DNA from: Kingella_B sp963529665 | Lineage (GTDB): Bacteria > Pseudomonadota > Gammaproteobacteria > Burkholderiales > Neisseriaceae | Assembly: GCA_963529665.1 (NCBI GenBank) | Contig: CAUSAG010000006.1 | Location: forward strand, 1-64,000 | DNA: 64,000 nt | Reading direction: 5' to 3' | Shown: positions 26,208 through 34,280 of the stretch, one piece after another | Position numbering within the stretch: the first letter of the stretch is position 1 | Layout: each line of letters starts with the position of its first letter | Notes under the pieces: model-generated | Databases searched by the model: none | Seen by the model: only the letters and a program-made list of their open reading frames with translations | What the model was told of the DNA's origin: nothing | Program-made: the position numbers and the translations under genes

Positions 26208-27192
26208 TCCAGCTCCGCTCTGCCCTAACATGCCGTTTCTCATCAAACAACTCGTTACGCTTAATGCAGTAGTAAGCATATTTGACCAGTTTTACCATCA
26301 TTAGCACATACACTTGTTTCACTGGCTTTGTCTTTGCTTTCTCATCAAACCATGCACGCCAAAGTTTGCTACGAGTACAGGCTACTCTTGCTGGGGTGTA
26401 CAGGGCTTTTCTGATTGACTTGTCGCCCATCTTTGACAGTTTTGACAATCCTTTATGTTTGCCTGATTGTCTTATCACTGGCGATAAGCCTAACCAGCTA
26501 ACCAGTTTCTTGGCTGTTGGGAATTTGTCTATATCTACCAGTACGGATAGCAAGACTTGGGCGGTGGTTTGTCCTATACCAACGATACTCATCAGGATTT
26601 TTTGTTGCTGCTTTAATGTTTCATCTTGCTTAATCAGGTTTTGAATGCTCTCTCGGCAGGTTTCTAGCTCTGCTTCCAACCATTCTATTGTTCTAGCAAT
26701 GGATGCTTGACTAAATTCGTCGGCAACATGGGCGCGGTTCTTTTCCATGGTAAGCAGTTGGTTAATTTGCTCTGCTCTGCGGCATAGGCTTTTCAATTGG
26801 GCTTTGTTTTTGTGTTCGGGTTGCCATAGGTTGGGATTTTCTGCTCGGCAGTATTGGGCGATGAGTTTTGCGTCTTGTTTGTCGGTTTTGATGCGTTTGA
26901 GTTTGAGAGAGGCATAGGATTTGATGATGCTGGGATTGATGACGCTGATGGCGACTTGGCTTTGATTGAGATGGGTGGCGATGGGGATGTAGTAAACGTT
27001 AGTTGCTTCGCAACAAACATGTAATTTGTCTGGCTCTACTTGCTGCTCTGCGAGCCAGCTTTGTAGCTCTGTGAAGCCTGCTTCGTTGTTGTCTATGATT
27101 TTGTGGGCGGTTGGGGCTTCGTCTTTTATTAGGGCGCAGTCTATTTTATCTTTGGAGATGTCTAAACCTAAATGGCTGTTGTATTGATTCAT
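26182..27192 (-). CDS. IS110/Piv-type transposase
   Basis: This 336-residue recombinase has the RuvC-like DEDD domain: Asp in GLDISKDKID (residue 11 from this start), Glu in CCEATNVYY (62) and Asp residues in KTDKQDAKL (104 and 107). The C-terminal Transposase_20 domain has SIVGIGQTTAQVLLS and RQSGKHKGLSKLSKMGDKSIRKAL, with the catalytic Ser in RQSG (243). Neisserial filamentous prophages carry such Piv/Irg genes, used for integration. The ATG at 27192 has an AAGG ribosome binding site; a TTG two codons earlier is less likely. Direct repeats AAGATACTGT bound the gene on both sides. Confidence 0.9.
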   Translation of the reverse strand: MNQYNSHLGLDISKDKIDCALIKDEAPTAHKIIDNNEAGFTELQSWLAEQQVEPDKLHVCCEATNVYYIPIATHLNQSQVAISVINPSIIKSYASLKLKRIKTDKQDAKLIAQYCRAENPNLWQPEHKNKAQLKSLCRRAEQINQLLTMEKNRAHVADEFSQASIARTIEWLEAELETCRESIQNLIKQDETLKQQQKILMSIVGIGQTTAQVLLSVLVDIDKFPTAKKLVSWLGLSPVIRQSGKHKGLSKLSKMGDKSIRKALYTPARVACTRSKLWRAWFDEKAKTKPVKQVYVLMMVKLVKYAYYCIKRNELFDEKRHVRAERSWKTVKGEAL

Positions 27193-27211
27193 AGTCAAAC
27201 CTTATGAATGC

Positions 27212-27233
27212 GGGCTTTTGCCCAAGATACTGT
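27212..27233 (-). repeat. GGGC-TTTT-GCCC hairpin abutting inner AAGATACTGT repeat
   Basis: A small perfect hairpin (27212-27223) directly touches the second copy of AAGATACTGT (27224-27233), just upstream of the transposase start. It probably forms the element's left end. Confidence 0.55.
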
Positions 27234-27254
27234 GATGATTGCTTTCAAATGAGA

Positions 27255-27324
27255 TAACCGCATGAACCAATCTTTTTGAATGCTTTGCGGAGCAAGGCAG
27301 CTATACGGCGGTTTCATGCGGTTA
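27255..27324. repeat. 12-bp inverted repeat between zot and the transposase
   Basis: TAACCGCATGAA (27255-27266) and TTCATGCGGTTA (27313-27324) are perfect inverted repeats around a 46-bp spacer. They lie just after the zot stop and could terminate the phage transcript or serve as a recombination or replication site. Confidence 0.6.
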
Positions 27325-27330
27325 GGGAGT

Positions 27331-28476
27331 TTATTGGATAACAGAAAGTTTGTCAGAACGTCCTGCGGTTAAACTAGGGAGCGGTTTGCCGTCTAGTTCC
27401 AAAATTTGATTGTTGGATGCGTTTTCAGGCTGCCCTATGCTTTGGCTCGGCATTGCGGTTTGCTGTGTTGGTTCTCTGAATGGGTCAAACGGCAAACCAT
27501 TTTCTACATAGTCTAAACACACTTCTTGGCTAATTTCTTTTAGCTTGGTTGCTTGGTCGGAATAGCAGGTACAGCCTGATTTGCCGCCTTTGATACAGGC
27601 TGCGATGCGCTCGTATTGTTTGACTTGACGGACGCTGTTGTAAAGCGGTTTGGATTCGGGGCGCTCTGCCAAAGTAGGAACAAACATATCGGGATTTAAA
27701 TCTGCGCCTTGATTGACTTGTGGGATAGCGTTTTGTTTTAGATTCTCTATGTTGCCTGTAAGCGTAGCAGGACTGGATGCGTTTGGGTTATCGTTGCTTT
27801 CGGCTACCATGCCCGCTTTGACCTTATAGCCTTGATACATCCGATAGCCCATCCAACCGACTAAACCAAAGATAAACGGGATAAAAATCAGCATGGCAAT
27901 AATCACATAATACCAGCGCGATTTAACATGACCGTGCCCTGTATGAGCTTCCGCCGATTTGTAATATTGAAAGACCTCTTCGCGGATTTTATGGCTGCTG
28001 GATAGGGCATTTCTGGCTTGCGCGGTGGGATTAAGTGCTACTTCATTCCATTCCAAGCGTGTTAAGCCCCCCATTTTGTTGGCAGCGATATGTATATGCT
28101 TGCCGACCACTTCGCGCAGGTTAATGTCTATGATTTTTGGCGATTGAGTAATCAGGATTAAATCAATCGCCGAATGCCCGTGTACATTCAGCCATGCGAC
28201 TTTATCAGGCATCTTGCTGCCAGCGGGACGAGCAGGAAATAGATTTTGTACTTCGTCAAAAACGACAACAGAGCCGATATTCTCTTTCCATTGCAGCCAT
28301 ACATTTAAATCTTCCCAGCTATGCCCTTCGGGTGGTTTGTGGTGTGGTATTTCTAGCCCATTGATATTGCTAAATAGTTTGCGACCTTTGTAATAATCAT
28401 CAAACATCAGCATTTCTACAACGAACGCAGTTTTACCGATTCTTGGTTTACCTGTTACCAAAACAATTTGTGCCAT
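27331..28476 (-). CDS. zot: Zot-type phage assembly ATPase (pI-like)
   Basis: This 381-residue protein belongs to the zonular occludens toxin family, the pI-like morphogenesis ATPases of filamentous phages. Walker A is GKPRIGKTAF (residues 9-18) and Walker B VVVFDEVQ (70-77). One membrane helix (about 198-222) separates the cytoplasmic ATPase from a periplasmic domain with a Cys cluster (CIKGGKSGCTCYS). A translated DUS (IGQPEN) near the C-terminus is one of very few in the prophage. Role: extrusion of the phage particle across the inner membrane; toxin activity is not implied. Confidence 0.9.
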   Translation of the reverse strand: MAQIVLVTGKPRIGKTAFVVEMLMFDDYYKGRKLFSNINGLEIPHHKPPEGHSWEDLNVWLQWKENIGSVVVFDEVQNLFPARPAGSKMPDKVAWLNVHGHSAIDLILITQSPKIIDINLREVVGKHIHIAANKMGGLTRLEWNEVALNPTAQARNALSSSHKIREEVFQYYKSAEAHTGHGHVKSRWYYVIIAMLIFIPFIFGLVGWMGYRMYQGYKVKAGMVAESNDNPNASSPATLTGNIENLKQNAIPQVNQGADLNPDMFVPTLAERPESKPLYNSVRQVKQYERIAACIKGGKSGCTCYSDQATKLKEISQEVCLDYVENGLPFDPFREPTQQTAMPSQSIGQPENASNNQILELDGKPLPSLTAGRSDKLSVIQ

Positions 28477-28497
28477 TGCCTTTCCTTTATTGCTTCA

Positions 28498-28791
28498 TTA
28501 GCCTTTTTTGCCTGTTGGCATCAATTTGGTTAATGTCTTAAACGTCAAAATAAAGGTTAGGCAGCCTAGAAAGATATTTAGAACCGTGCCACCACCTGAA
28601 ATATAAAAGAGTTGCAATAGACCAGCAGGAACGCCTTGTACGGATGCTGCGATGCGCTCTTTAAAGCCTGAAATCAATGCTTCTAAGCCTACATAGGTTA
28701 CAGCGGATAAGCCAAATGCCGTCATAATTCTGCCCGCAAGTGTGCCTAAACCGCTTAACAGCATGGGTATCAGAGCAGCTAGAAACTTCAT
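28498..28791 (-). CDS. DUF2523 family phage membrane protein (minor coat, pVI-like)
   Basis: This 97-residue protein has three hydrophobic segments, with the DUF2523 pattern FGLSAVTYVGLEALI followed by a GVPAGLLQLFYISGGGTVLNIFLG segment. In filamentous phages it lies between the adsorption protein and the Zot ATPase, as here, and is thought to be a minor capsid protein like pVI. Spacing to the TspB-like gene is 8 bp, so the two are translationally linked. Confidence 0.8.
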   Translation of the reverse strand: MKFLAALIPMLLSGLGTLAGRIMTAFGLSAVTYVGLEALISGFKERIAASVQGVPAGLLQLFYISGGGTVLNIFLGCLTFILTFKTLTKLMPTGKKG

Positions 28792-28799
28792 ATTTCCCC

Positions 28800-30224
28800 C
28801 TAACTTTCACGAATCGTGCGAGCACAAAAAAACGCAGCAACGAGCCAAGCAAATGCGATAATCATTGGGCGTAGCATACTGGCTAAATCGCATGCAGGTT
28901 GCATACTGAATCCGAAGGTTGAACCGAATGCTTGGAATTGCACAGGTACGGGACACACGCCATCTGTTGGGAAGACGTTGTCGGGTGTGAATTTAAGAGA
29001 TACTTCCTCTTTTGGAATATCAAAATCGGTATCTGTTGTTTCAGGTTTATCAGGGACGGTATCGCAGGCGAGAATATCGGGGTGTTCTTTGCACAAATCT
29101 ATCGGCGCGGGCTGGGATGCGGGTTGCGTTTTTTTATCAGGATTGTCGGTTTTGTTGTCGGGAGCGGCGTTAGGATCAAGTTTGGGAGCTTGGGGGCTAT
29201 CGGGGGTTAAGTCGGGGCGGTCGGTTATCACTTCTTTAACTGATCCGTCGCTATTGAATGTCCACTTGCTTTGTTTGGCTTTGCCATCTGCTGGATCGGT
29301 ATAGGGGCGAGATTGGGCAACTGTGCCGTCTGTAACGAGTATTTTTGGTTCGCCGTCGGGTTTTACTTCTGATGTGCGTACCCATTCGTCGGGGGCTGCG
29401 GTGGCTTCGGGTGTGCCTTCTTCAATGAATTCGTCTAGCGTCATGGGGACGTAATCAACGTATTTAAAAATAACTACGCCAGAATCCATATTTATATATG
29501 GGGGATTAGTAGAAACACACTTTCCACCCCAACCTGTCGTTTCATAATGGTAAGTTTTACCATTTAAAACAAATGTTTTAGATTGACAATAAGCTCGGGC
29601 TACTGCTGTAGCGGCATCAATTCCTTTGGCATAGTCCAATAATTCGCAATCGTTTTTTAAATCGTATTTACATATATTCTCTACTTGAAGGGAAGTCTGA
29701 TTAGAGCCACTTAAAGCATTCTGGGAATTTTTGGTAGCGATTACGATGTAGGTATTGTCGTCGGCGGGGCGGACGAAGTCGTTGCGTTCGTCGTTCCATG
29801 AGAATTTTGAGCCAGAAATTGCACTAGAAACCAATTGCCAAACTAGGAATTGCCAACCTGTTCTTAAAGTGAGGCTGCCTAATGCTTTTCCACCTTTTAA
29901 AATTGCTGGACCCGCTGCCCGAGCCTTTTGTAATAAACTCGCAAATACTTTTCTTTTATCGGTTACTACCCTGTATGTTGCTGGAATGGTATCGGCAGAT
30001 TGTGCACCATTGCTGCCGACTACGGCGGCAGGCAGTGTTGTACTGCCGTGAAATTGACTACCGCGTAATGTGTGAGATAACCCGCTAATATCGCGTGTTC
30101 TGTCGTATTCAAAAGTATAGTGCCCATCTCTTACAACGGTTCTTAATCCATTTTGGTTAAAACCGCCGTTATCGGCAAAGGCAATACAAGGGATAAGGGT
30201 GCAAGCTAGCAATAGTCTTTTCAT
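28800..30224 (-). CDS. TspB-like phage adsorption protein (pIII analogue)
   Basis: This 474-residue secreted protein has a signal peptide (MKRLLLACTLIPCIAFA), a variable Cys-containing ectodomain, a Pro/Asp-rich repeat-like linker (about 330-375) and a C-terminal membrane helix (PMIIAFAWLVAAFFCARTI). This layout and position match the neisserial TspB family, encoded in the pIII slot of filamentous prophages. TspB in meningococcus binds human IgG; whether this one does is unknown. The start overlaps the upstream gene stop as ATGA. Confidence 0.8.
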   Translation of the reverse strand: MKRLLLACTLIPCIAFADNGGFNQNGLRTVVRDGHYTFEYDRTRDISGLSHTLRGSQFHGSTTLPAAVVGSNGAQSADTIPATYRVVTDKRKVFASLLQKARAAGPAILKGGKALGSLTLRTGWQFLVWQLVSSAISGSKFSWNDERNDFVRPADDNTYIVIATKNSQNALSGSNQTSLQVENICKYDLKNDCELLDYAKGIDAATAVARAYCQSKTFVLNGKTYHYETTGWGGKCVSTNPPYINMDSGVVIFKYVDYVPMTLDEFIEEGTPEATAAPDEWVRTSEVKPDGEPKILVTDGTVAQSRPYTDPADGKAKQSKWTFNSDGSVKEVITDRPDLTPDSPQAPKLDPNAAPDNKTDNPDKKTQPASQPAPIDLCKEHPDILACDTVPDKPETTDTDFDIPKEEVSLKFTPDNVFPTDGVCPVPVQFQAFGSTFGFSMQPACDLASMLRPMIIAFAWLVAAFFCARTIRES

Positions 30225-30550
30225 TCTCTACGGATTAACTCTTTTTCCCTTTCCTGTTCCTGCCGTTTCTGTTTCATAAATTCCATAAACTCTATTTGTT
30301 CGGAAGTGGGTGGGTTTGTTGGCGGCGGAACTGGATTAGGGGCATTGTCTAAAAATATATCGTCATCATCATTTTTTGATTGACGCGTCTTAGATTTTTT
30401 ACTTCTGCTGTCCAAAATAACATATGTAATAACGCACAGAACAAATAATGCAATGCTTGCATTCTTGTTAAATTCTGTAAGACTTTGGTATCTATTTACC
30501 CAAACAAAAATAATGGCAGCGCAAACAGTTGGTATAGTCCCTTTCAACAT
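30221..30550 (-). CDS. Phage membrane protein with charged tail, unknown function
   Basis: About 109 residues from the preferred ATG at 30550, which follows AAAGGG; an in-frame ATG at 30592 lies upstream of a hairpin and is less likely. Two membrane helices (TVCAAIIFVWVN and SIALFVLCVITYVIL) are followed by a charged tail with DDDDIF, a Pro-rich segment and many Gln/Glu/Lys. Its stop overlaps the TspB-like start. I do not recognise the family. Confidence 0.6.
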   Translation of the reverse strand: MLKGTIPTVCAAIIFVWVNRYQSLTEFNKNASIALFVLCVITYVILDSRSKKSKTRQSKNDDDDIFLDNAPNPVPPPTNPPTSEQIEFMEFMKQKRQEQEREKELIRRE

Positions 30551-30552
30551 TT

Positions 30553-30578
30553 CAAACCCTTTCATAATGAAAGGTTTG
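30553..30578. repeat. Hairpin just upstream of the 30221-30550 gene
   Basis: CAAACC-CTTTCAT and ATGAAAG-GTTTG form a near-perfect stem around one central base, immediately before the chosen start codon. It could affect translation of the gene or process the phage mRNA. Confidence 0.55.
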
Positions 30579-30662
30579 AATGTAGCACGCACATTGCGCT
30601 TTTGCTAGATGAATAGCTTCAATATCAGCATTAGGGCGAAAAAGCTGTATAGCGTCCATATG

Positions 30663-30974
30663 TCAATCATGGGGTTTCTCGTCTTGTTCGCTCATGCTGC
30701 GGATTAGGCTGTATACCTGCCTGAACAGGAATATCAGGGATACGATGCCGATAATGGGGGCGGCGAGTTCTGCTCCTAGCATTACTTGCTCTTCCAAACT
30801 GCATTCGGGGAAACTTAATTGGATTTTTTGACCGTTTAAATACCAATCTTGCCCTTGTTTTACTGGGCGAATTAATAAGCCTTCTGCGGTTATGGTTGGG
30901 GGCTGCTGACTGAGTAAATAGTCATGCGCTGCTTCGCTGTTGACGAAGCATTGGTAGCCTATTCTGTAACCCAT
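30663..30974 (-). CDS. Small phage membrane protein, unknown function
   Basis: This 103-residue protein begins MGYRIGYQCFVNSEAAHDYLLSQ, has a soluble N-terminal domain with a Cys pair (Cys9 and Cys59), and one helix near the C-terminus (LAAPIIGIVSLIFLF). Similar small proteins follow the major coat gene in neisserial filamentous prophages. A coat or coat-chaperone role is inferred from position only. Confidence 0.65.
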   Translation of the reverse strand: MGYRIGYQCFVNSEAAHDYLLSQQPPTITAEGLLIRPVKQGQDWYLNGQKIQLSFPECSLEEQVMLGAELAAPIIGIVSLIFLFRQVYSLIRSMSEQDEKPHD

Positions 30975-30993
30975 TTCAGTAGCCCCCTTTTTA

Positions 30994-31236
30994 TTAGCTC
31001 GCAGTTTTGGTCATGCGGAATGCCATACGGAAGCCTTGGATCAGGACGATTACGGACAATACGGCTGTGCCGATTGCGGTAATCATGATGGCAAACTTGG
31101 CAATTTCGGTCGCTGCGGTTGTGCCGATTGATGAAATATCGTTATCGGCAAAGGCGAGCATAGGCGTTGCCATTGCTGCTGCGAATAAGGCGCGTTTGTT
31201 TGCGATTGCGCCTTTGGCTTTTTGGATTAGATTCAT
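30994..31236 (-). CDS. Major coat protein (pVIII-like)
   Basis: This 80-residue precursor has a basic signal peptide ending at MLAFA-DND, then a short acidic ectodomain, one membrane helix (FAIMITAIGTAVLSVIVLIQGF) and a positively charged tail (RMAFRMTKTAS). That is the exact layout of filamentous-phage major coat proteins. The mature form would be about 50 residues. The gene has a good ribosome binding site (AAGGAG). Confidence 0.88.
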   Translation of the reverse strand: MNLIQKAKGAIANKRALFAAAMATPMLAFADNDISSIGTTAATEIAKFAIMITAIGTAVLSVIVLIQGFRMAFRMTKTAS

Positions 31237-31311
31237 GATGAACTCCTTGAAAGTTGATAAGAGGCTTTTATTTTTCAGGCAGCCTGAAACCTGATTACTT
31301 CATCCGTGCGA

Positions 31312-31416
31312 TTACCCAAATAGATAATAGGCGGATGTAAATAACCCTATAAGGCAGATGATTAGTGCGACAACGCAGCATTTAAACCAAAATGGGATGG
31401 GTTGTTTCATGCTCAT
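31312..31416 (-). CDS. 34-residue phage membrane peptide
   Basis: A short frame reading MSMKQPIPFWFKCC then one hydrophobic helix (VVALIICLIGLFTSAYYLFG) has an AGGAAA ribosome binding site 7 bp upstream. Size and position, just before the major coat gene, fit the tiny end-cap proteins (pVII/pIX class) of filamentous phages. A DUS at about 31276-31288 separates it from the coat gene. Confidence 0.55.
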   Translation of the reverse strand: MSMKQPIPFWFKCCVVALIICLIGLFTSAYYLFG

Positions 31417-31436
31417 CAGTGTTTCCTTTTTGTTAG

Positions 31437-31763
31437 TTAATCGGGATAGAATTCTGAATAATCACCATCGTAATCTTCATCAATTAAGCCTAAATCAAGG
31501 AGATGCTCTCTAAACTCTTCATCACTCTCAGATTCTCCACAATATTCATGCTCTAAATCTCCCCTAGCATACATTTCATCTTCTACATCTTGGGCAACAG
31601 TCATTTTGTCGTACATCTGTGTTGTTACGTCATCAATTTGTTGAGAATCTGTATTTTGTTCTTTCAATATGATCAGTTGCTCAAACAGTTCATCGGCTTC
31701 TGCCAATAAAGAATCGCGAATATTTAGCAGCTCATCACTTGAATAATCTGAATAATCACTCAT
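31437..31763 (-). CDS. Highly acidic phage protein, unknown function
   Basis: This 108-residue protein is very rich in Asp, Glu and Tyr (DYSDYSSDELLN at the start, IDEDYDGDYSEFYPD at the end) with a central helical region. It could mimic DNA or bind a basic partner, but no family is recognised. It lies between the ssDNA-binding-like gene and the coat genes on the same strand. Confidence 0.6.
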   Translation of the reverse strand: MSDYSDYSSDELLNIRDSLLAEADELFEQLIILKEQNTDSQQIDDVTTQMYDKMTVAQDVEDEMYARGDLEHEYCGESESDEEFREHLLDLGLIDEDYDGDYSEFYPD

Positions 31764-31845
31764 GGTTTTGCCTGTGGGATAGCGAGTTGGAAAGGGGCGG
31801 TTATTGGGCTTTTATCCGCGCGACCGCCCGCACGCGGTAAAGTCT

Positions 31846-32148
31846 TTAAGACGCAGTGGCTTTTGCTGCTGCTACTGGTTTGATTTGGTAAATTTCATTT
31901 ACCAACTTGCCTTTTTTCATTGTTTGCCGCATGTCAAATTCAATTTCACATGGCAGTTTGCCTTTGAAATGCAATAATTCAGCGTGTTTGGCTTCATCGC
32001 CATATTCGCATTCCAGATAGTCAACGCCGAACTCATTTGCGCTGGTTTCGGAAATGGGTAGCTCAATCGTTAGGCGGGTGTAGTCGTACTCGGTGCCGTT
32101 GTCCATTACGCCTTTGTTCCAGCGGATTCGTGTTAGTTTTGCTTTCAT
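31846..32148 (-). CDS. Candidate phage ssDNA-binding protein (pV-like)
   Basis: This 100-residue protein begins MKAKLTRIRWNKGVMDNGTEYDYTRLTIE and contains alternating beta-type segments as expected of a small OB-fold. It follows rep directly and is the size of filamentous-phage ssDNA-binding proteins. The assignment is by size and synteny; no diagnostic motif is seen. Confidence 0.5.
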   Translation of the reverse strand: MKAKLTRIRWNKGVMDNGTEYDYTRLTIELPISETSANEFGVDYLECEYGDEAKHAELLHFKGKLPCEIEFDMRQTMKKGKLVNEIYQIKPVAAAKATAS

Positions 32149-32172
32149 GTTTTGCCCTTTCTTGGCGGTTGG

Positions 32173-33669
32173 TTAAAGTAAGTCGTGCCATGTTGCTTGC
32201 CAGCTGTTGTCAAAGGCTTGCTGCATTCGGAATAGCTTGGCTTCTTGGGCGAGTTTGTCCATTCGTTGATGGAATTTGGCTTGCCGTTCTCTTTCGCTTA
32301 TTTCGTTCATGTAGTTTTTGACTTCGCTGTTATGCTGGTTGGCGATGTGTTTCATTTGGTGGATGTATTGGACGTTGGCTTGGCGGCAGTCGTGTTTGTC
32401 TGCTCCTAGGCGTTTGGGTAGTTTGGTTTTGCCCCCTTTCAGCAAAACTTTTATTTCTTCGTCGTCAAAGCCAAACCGTTCCAGTGCGTTAATACAGGGG
32501 CTGCAGGCTTGGCTTGCGTACTTTAAAACGTGTTCTAGGTTAATCATTTCGGTTTTTTTGATGCGCTCGGCTTTCTTTGGCTGTTCGCGAAACCGACTGA
32601 ATAGGTCTTGGCAGATGGGATAGGCGGCGGTTAGGTAGCTGCCTGCGCTGATTAAAATATCGTGTGGGATGATGTAGTCGCGGTTGCGGAGTTGTAATTC
32701 AAAGCGTACCCATGGGCTGCTGTTGTCGCCTTGTTCGCAGCCTTTGTCGTAAACGCGTAACATACGGCTGCTGTTGGGTGTGCCAACGTAAAAGGTTTTG
32801 CCTGTGCGTTTGTCATCTAGCCAGTCATAGCCGTGTAGCCTTGCTCTTGGACGTTGTCCTTTGTTGTCAAAGCCGCCGCTTTGCCATGCGGTTTTGGCAT
32901 CATCGGGGGTAAATTCGCCGTTGATGAAGTCGTGGGCTAAGTCTATGCGGGTAATTTTGGCAAAGGGGGCGAATACGGTTAGCCAGCTATGTAGGCGCTC
33001 TTCCCAGCCGTCTTGGGCTGCGGTTAAGCCGTCGCCGTATAGGTGGATCATGATGCTGTCTTTTTGGTTGAGACCGCCAAAGGCGATTACGCCGTATTTG
33101 GCTGTTTCTGTACCCATGACAAAGCTGTATTTGTAGCCGTTGATGCCGTTTTTTTGTTGGTAGATGCCGAAGCCCATTAGGGTGTGCATGAGTTCGGAGA
33201 GTTTTTCGGCGAGATGGCGGATGTTGTCGGGGTGTTGGTCGTCTATGGGTAAGTCGGGTTCTATCAGTACGTCTTGGGTGAAGGTAAATGTGAGTGTGTC
33301 TATGTGGGCTGCGGTTTCGTTGCCTTGGCGCAGTGGAATTTCTTTGAGTTTGCCGTTTACCATGACGAATTGGCTGGTTTTGGTGCTGTGGGCGCGTAGG
33401 GTGGACTTTTTGGCGTTGCTGCCTTTGTCCGCCGCTTCACGAGATACGCCGTTTTGTCCCCCCGTGTTACTAGCGGGGGCGCTTTGCGCCGCCGTGTCTG
33501 CAATCGCCTGACGGCTGCTTGCCGCCACGTCGTCGCAATCGCTTGCCGCTACATAACGCGAAAATCCGCGTTTGGCATCGGCTTTGCGTGTGTAGCTGCG
33601 GATGAATTGTCCGTTGATGTATAAATCAAACTTGCCTTGTTCGTTTTGGATGATTTGGCAGGTATTCAT
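32173..33669 (-). CDS. Phage replication initiation protein (Rep_trans family)
   Basis: This 498-residue protein has the replication initiation factor domain: YKYSFVMGTETAKYGVIAFGG, then TRIDLAHDFINGEFTPDDA, and GKTFYVGTPNSSRMLRVYDKG with the conserved Tyr near VYDKG, followed by VRFELQLRNRDY. Such proteins nick the plus-strand origin to start rolling-circle replication. It is longer than many relatives because of a 130-residue N-terminal region. Its 3' part is basic. It is the largest phage gene and comes early in the operon. Confidence 0.85.
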   Translation of the reverse strand: MNTCQIIQNEQGKFDLYINGQFIRSYTRKADAKRGFSRYVAASDCDDVAASSRQAIADTAAQSAPASNTGGQNGVSREAADKGSNAKKSTLRAHSTKTSQFVMVNGKLKEIPLRQGNETAAHIDTLTFTFTQDVLIEPDLPIDDQHPDNIRHLAEKLSELMHTLMGFGIYQQKNGINGYKYSFVMGTETAKYGVIAFGGLNQKDSIMIHLYGDGLTAAQDGWEERLHSWLTVFAPFAKITRIDLAHDFINGEFTPDDAKTAWQSGGFDNKGQRPRARLHGYDWLDDKRTGKTFYVGTPNSSRMLRVYDKGCEQGDNSSPWVRFELQLRNRDYIIPHDILISAGSYLTAAYPICQDLFSRFREQPKKAERIKKTEMINLEHVLKYASQACSPCINALERFGFDDEEIKVLLKGGKTKLPKRLGADKHDCRQANVQYIHQMKHIANQHNSEVKNYMNEISERERQAKFHQRMDKLAQEAKLFRMQQAFDNSWQATWHDLL

Positions 33670-33929
33670 TTGCTTGCCCCTGTTTTCTTTTTGGCTTGGT
33701 TTTGTCTTGCTAGCTCGCGCCAGTCGGTTTTTGTGTAGTCAATCGTGTTTTCAAATACATCTAGATGCTTGGCTTCAAACTGGGCTACTCTTTCGCAAAC
33801 TTCGGCTAGGGTTTGGCAAATGTGGGTTTCTATTGCGCCTGTGTTTGTTGCGTTAATAACTAGCATGTTTAGCTGGTAGTTTTGGCTTTCGGCGTTGCGT
33901 TTGATTTGGACGGATAGATCGATGTTCAT
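33666..33929 (-). CDS. Small phage protein, unknown function
   Basis: About 87 residues from ATG 33929 (MNIDLSVQIKRNAESQNYQLNML), which follows GGGT after the upstream gene's stop. The sequence mixes beta-like and helical segments and ends basic (RQNQAKKKTGASK). Its stop overlaps the rep start by 4 bp (ATGA), so the two are translationally coupled. An alternative start at 33974 would overlap the previous gene more. Confidence 0.6.
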   Translation of the reverse strand: MNIDLSVQIKRNAESQNYQLNMLVINATNTGAIETHICQTLAEVCERVAQFEAKHLDVFENTIDYTKTDWRELARQNQAKKKTGASK

Positions 33930-33933
33930 TGGA

Positions 33934-34245
33934 TTACCCTTTGCAGAAGCTAGCTTTTCTATCAATCTCATCAATGCGATCTCTTAATGCTTCTAACTGT
34001 TTGAAATATTGGTTTTCCCATAGACCTTGTGAAGTGAGTAAATCAAGAACTAATCTGATTTCGCTGCTTATCGTGCAACAGGACAAAAATGGCACACAAT
34101 TTTTTTTGAATTGCTTTTCTAAATGTTCAACATGCTCGCTGTATCTATCAATAATGATTTGTAAATCAATTTCAACTACACTTTGATCGTCTTTGTTACT
34201 GTATCTTCTTGCGCTGTTTCTTGCTCGTGCGTTGGTTTTTTCCAT
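33934..34245 (-). CDS. First gene of the phage operon, unknown function
   Basis: This 103-residue protein is largely helical (VVEIDLQIIIDRYSEHVEHL, FKQLEALRDRIDEIDRK) with a basic N-terminus (NARARNSARRYSNK) and a Cys pair (CC). A regulator is possible by position, but no helix-turn-helix is obvious. The ribosome binding site (AGGGG) lies inside a hairpin. Confidence 0.6.
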   Translation of the reverse strand: MEKTNARARNSARRYSNKDDQSVVEIDLQIIIDRYSEHVEHLEKQFKKNCVPFLSCCTISSEIRLVLDLLTSQGLWENQYFKQLEALRDRIDEIDRKASFCKG

Positions 34246-34251
34246 GATAAA

Positions 34252-34280
34252 AGCCCCTAACTCATTAAAAGTAAGGGGCT
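34252..34280 (-). promoter_or_regulatory. Hairpin masking the ribosome binding site of the first phage gene
   Basis: AGCCCCT (34252-34258) and AGGGGCT (34274-34280) pair around a 15-base loop. On the phage strand the second arm contains the AGGGG site 7-8 bases before the start codon at 34245. Confidence 0.55.

Noticed and set aside
25934..26304. Short frames inside the phage noncoding region
   Set aside because: They follow GC-rich hairpins, differ on all frames, and lack ribosome binding sites; the region is better read as structured noncoding DNA.
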